From NCBI GenBank assembly GCA_029948255.1, contig JALIZF010001628.1, positions 186,001 to 250,000 of the forward strand: 64,000 nt of DNA, given 5' to 3'. The translations under genes were made by a program, and so were the position numbers. Under the pieces are notes generated by a model, which was given only the letters and a program-made list of their open reading frames with translations, did not search any database and was not told where the DNA came from. Position 1 is the stretch's first letter. The number at the start of each line of letters is the position of its first letter. The DNA is from Telmatactis stephensoni. Lineage: Eukaryota > Cnidaria > Anthozoa > Actiniaria > Isophelliidae. Below, piece by piece: positions 49,700 to 64,000 of this stretch.

Positions 49700-50500
49700 C
49701 CTTCGTGGTACAGGGTTTTAACCAATCACAGGCTTAGAAAAATTGGACGTTTCACCAGGAACCAATCAAAATCAAGGACGTGAGATTTGATTGGCAGGAG
49801 AAGTAAATGAAGGGGTGGACGAAGATCTTTACCAGGGACAAACTTTAACACAGGCTACCCGGTGTACAAAGATCCAACAAGTTCTTTCTGTGCATGTGCA
49901 ATTTTCAAATTCAGGCGAACTCATGATCAGACATCCAAACAATTCTGGATTTTACTAATTTTGCTTCTCTCTCAATTATGATCAAGATCTGACCTTATTG
50001 CCATTGTTTTCTTTTGTGTCAATTAAATTATTGCACACTAACATTCAATTTTGATTTCACGGATTTTGGGAATCACTCTATAATCTTTCGCGCGCTTTCA
50101 TTACAATCGTGCCAAAACAATAATATCCTGTTAAGGCTCCCGGGAAGGCTACGTTTACTTAATACAGTAACAAGTCAAGCAATCGCGTCTTCTTCCGGCC
50201 CGTAAAAACACAAAATCTATTCTCGTCTTTCGAGCAGTTTTTGAAACGACACCGGGTTCGAAAAAAATTCAAACGTACGGGTGTTTTGCTTTAACTCGTC
50301 AAGATTAGCACAGATTAAGGATCATGAAATTAAAGTTGCTAAATTTTTACGAGGTTTCCAGAATGATATTTTCAAGTTTTGCAAGTTAAAACTGTAAGGA
50401 AACTTGTAAATTTTCAGTTAGTGTCAGCGCGCGTCAAGTTGGCGCCAAAAATCAATCAGCCAATCAGCATCGCGATGTACACGGACGGACGTATGTATGA
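49700..50500. other. No gene recognised; likely promoter side of the 49-kb transcript
   Basis: AT-rich with a CCAATCAC motif near 49721 (minus-strand GTGATTGG). No open frame of note. Confidence 0.35.
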
Positions 50501-50505
50501 TGTAT

Positions 50506-50621
50506 GGACGGACGGACGGACGGACGGACGGACGGACGGACGGACGGACGGACGGACGGACGGACGGACGGACGGACGGACGGACGGACGGACGGACGGA
50601 CGGACGGACGGACGGACGGAC
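50506..50621. repeat. GGAC microsatellite (about 29 units)
   Basis: Uninterrupted GGAC tetramers. The long DGRT/RPSV frames on both strands are translations of the repeat, not genes. Confidence 0.98.
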
Positions 50622-50649
50622 GTACAGCCGTTGGGCTCCCTGTGTTGTT

Positions 50650-51770
50650 GACATCATTCTTTGTCCTTTTTTGCATTTTCGTTTCTTTATCTAGTTTGGA
50701 TTTGAGGCCAGTAACCACATAGGTCTATTTTTTGAAAGTTTTGTTTACGTAGACGCTTAATTTCTGCAGTTAAAATCTCTCATCAATGATATCTCGAAAA
50801 CGCTCTCTCAGAATTTGATTTAATTCGCTAGAGCTAAAGGCAATGATGTTAACTAAAAGATCACAAGAGCATTTTTCAAGAATAAGCCTAGAACTCATTA
50901 AAATCGAGAATGTGTAAAAGGGGGAATTCTTTTAAGGCGTCGCCATAATAGCGATCTCCATATAACATACGTCATCATAAACTTTGTCTGATAAGGGTGC
51001 AATACTTTATTTACTATCAGACTGCTCATGAACAAATAGTTTTCACTCAAAGATGACTGGTAGCTCTACTGAAAAACTCGATCGAGCCACCTTAAGTCCC
51101 TGGGTCCCTAAAGCTGGATTCAGCTGACGTAATGTTTATCAACAAACCTTTCAATAGGTTTATACTTCATGGCTGAATGTCCACAGTCGCTCTTAGGGTT
51201 AGGTTTAGGGTAAATATTAGGAAGACTACAGGAAGAGGACTAAATGGCATTCAGCCATGAAGTACTTACCCTTCAAGAACTGATATCAATTCGAGGCTAA
51301 CAGGCAAAAAGACAAGAAATGTACAGAAACTTGCCCGATAGCCTTGAAATGAATCCTTTGTTCAAAGTCATTGTAGAGTATCAGTGATATTGGCTATTCC
51401 AAACACTTCTACGTGTTCTAACAAAGGTGCAGAGTGTGGTATAGTCAATTAGAACGATTTACGTTTATTCATAGAATACTCTTTTATAGCTTTACACAAT
51501 CGTAATGGCTGACCGAGAGGGACAAAGTCCTAGCGGTTTCCATGGTGATCCTCGCTCCTAAGAGCACTTTTCAAGGAAAAAATCGCTGCGATAAAAGTCA
51601 AAATAATTCAATTTTCTAATTTGCTGTTAAATATATGTAATTGGTTCTGGTTGTTTGGGTACAATAGAGTAAATTATATTCCATGTCAACTGTTTGCATA
51701 AACTGTAACTGAATATTAAAAAGGTTAAATTCAGAGTCATTTTTCTCTCTGTCAAATACGTCCGAGGAAG
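50650..51770. other. 3' flank of CHD gene; nothing recognised
   Basis: Presumed 3' UTR and intergenic DNA downstream of the CHD stop codon. A short inverted pair TTCATGGCTGAATG / CATTCAGCCATGAA occurs at about 51167-51262. Confidence 0.4.
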
Positions 51771-51772
51771 GC

Positions 51773-62895
<11,123 letters not shown>

Positions 62896-64000
62896 CTGAA
62901 TATCATAAATATTATGTTTGAATACAAAACAATAATTTGGGGAGCTTTTTATCCATATTGCAGGCTAATGGCTGAATTACAGGGATGCAGCTCCATGTGA
63001 TCAGGTTGAAGATCTGTAAGTGGCACACTATGCTGCTGCCATACAACCCATGTTTGACCACAGAGCACAACTCAAGACAGAAACTGAGTAGGATATCAAG
63101 GAGGGAGGAAAGTTGGAATACTCTTAGCCTGAGTATCAGGCCCTCTGGGGTGGGGAGGGGGAGGAGAGGGGAGGGGGAGGGAAAGGGGAGGGAGAGGAAA
63201 GGAAAAGAGTGCCTGACACAATCGTATATCGTGAGCCGTTCCGCCCCCTTGGAATTCGTGACGCGTGACAATACATATCAGCCAATTAAAATCGTTTCCG
63301 GTTCGCGTTGTTTTGACATGTAAGTAGCCACGTAGTCTCAGGCCAGTAGCGAACATGCCGTCATGCCTCCTTTTCCCTTTCCCCTCTCCCCAGTCCCCCT
63401 CCCCTTTCCCTCCCCCTCCCCTCACCCACCCCACCCCAGAGGGTCTGATACTCAGGCTAGAATACTCTTGTACCCTTATGACAAAGGAGAGACCAACTAA
63501 CTCCACTCGGCATATCATATGATTATAAACTAATGCTAATGTACAGGTGTTTTAATCCCAAAAATAACCTTAATAATAATATTGTTGCTATGGTTACTAT
63601 AAGGTTATAAATATCCGGGCCATATACTACCATTATAACCTAATGCTAAGGTTACTGGCCCTGAAATCCCAGATATCAATCTAGCATGTCAATAAATGCA
63701 GACAACATTGGCAGGTACTTGCTGTCTGTCACAGAGTGAGGCAAGCAAAGAGGACATTACAAGGAAAGTAACACCATCTTGTGCAATCCTCAGACATGCA
63801 TCAAATTTAATCAAATAGGATATTATAATGGGGGGGGGCCCTTTACCCTTATGATATTTTATACCTAAACTACCACAATCCTTTTCAAATTTCTTTATGT
63901 ATTCAAATCTTGATACCACATTCAATGGAACCTCTTTAAAGAGACACCAAAGGGCCAAAGACCAGTGAGATGTCTATTCTTGGTTTCCACTGACCTCATC
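62896..64000. other. CHD intron; next upstream exon not found
   Basis: Begins at the acceptor ATTCAG of exon 62853-62895. Contains a poly-G tract near 62785, the 63121-63466 element and AT-rich DNA. The minus strand at the very edge reads GATGAG|GTCAGT, a possible but unproven donor. Confidence 0.45.
63121..63466. mobile_element. TIR element with probable 10-bp target duplication
   Basis: AGCCTGAGTATCAGGCCCTC and its complement end the element. GAATACTCTT flanks it on both sides. G/C-homopolymer-rich inner arms extend the inverted repeat. Confidence 0.75.

Noticed and set aside
50379..50722. Long DGRTDGRT and RPSVRPSV frames
   Set aside because: Six-frame readings of the GGAC microsatellite.
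63096..63518. 140-codon minus-strand ORF (SIRPSGVGW...)
   Set aside because: Lies across the TIR element with G/C-homopolymer arms; the same sequence occurs inverted on both sides.
63689..63958. 89-codon minus-strand ORF near the right edge as a CHD exon
   Set aside because: Does not match the CHD sequence expected before VNYVDG and lacks a donor in the right phase.

Overview
This is eukaryotic, intron-rich, AT-rich DNA (roughly 36-38% GC by eye) from an animal, most likely an anthozoan cnidarian such as a stony coral or sea anemone. Three things point there. An NLR gene joins a DZIP3-type HEPN domain to a NACHT ATPase and LRRs. An astacin metalloprotease carries C-terminal ShK domains. Small foldback (MITE-like) elements are very dense. 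The species cannot be fixed from the sequence alone. All convincing genes lie on the minus strand.

Layout: (1) 3.27-5.72 kb, the 5' part of a coiled-coil protein gene. (2) 5.94-10.31 kb, a nested composite foldback element whose arms are minisatellite DNA. (3) 12.59-21.93 kb, a complete ten-exon secreted astacin protease with two ShK domains. It has two sister acidic exons in the propeptide and a decayed copy of one protease exon beside the live one. (4) 25.2-29.9 kb, a HEPN-NACHT-LRR innate-immune NLR broken by three +1 frameshifts. (5) 33.7-42.7 kb, nine kilobases with no recognisable gene, built from successive families of degenerate tandem repeats, including about twelve ~100-bp units at 38.15-39.27 kb. 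(6) 45.6-49.7 kb, a putative small multi-exon transcript with a duplicated exon. (7) 51.77-62.90 kb, thirteen-plus exons encoding the C-terminal half of a CHD3/4/5 (Mi-2) chromatin remodeller, whose 5' part lies beyond the window.

The genes do not form a pathway. They are independent neighbours: a chromatin remodeller, an immune receptor, a secreted protease and a coiled-coil protein. What links the window is its mobile-element load: more than 25 hairpin or TIR elements, two copies of a tRNA-derived SINE, a TTAA-flanked element, an element with an 8-bp target duplication, and several microsatellites. Many sit inside the introns of these genes.

Five breaks in otherwise well-supported reading frames (one in CHD, three in the NLR, one in the small 49-kb ORF) are all relieved by removing a single base, mostly from an A/T run. 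In CHD the summed exon length then becomes an exact multiple of three. This points to systematic one-base insertions in the assembly as much as to biology, and it matters for deciding whether the NLR is a pseudogene.
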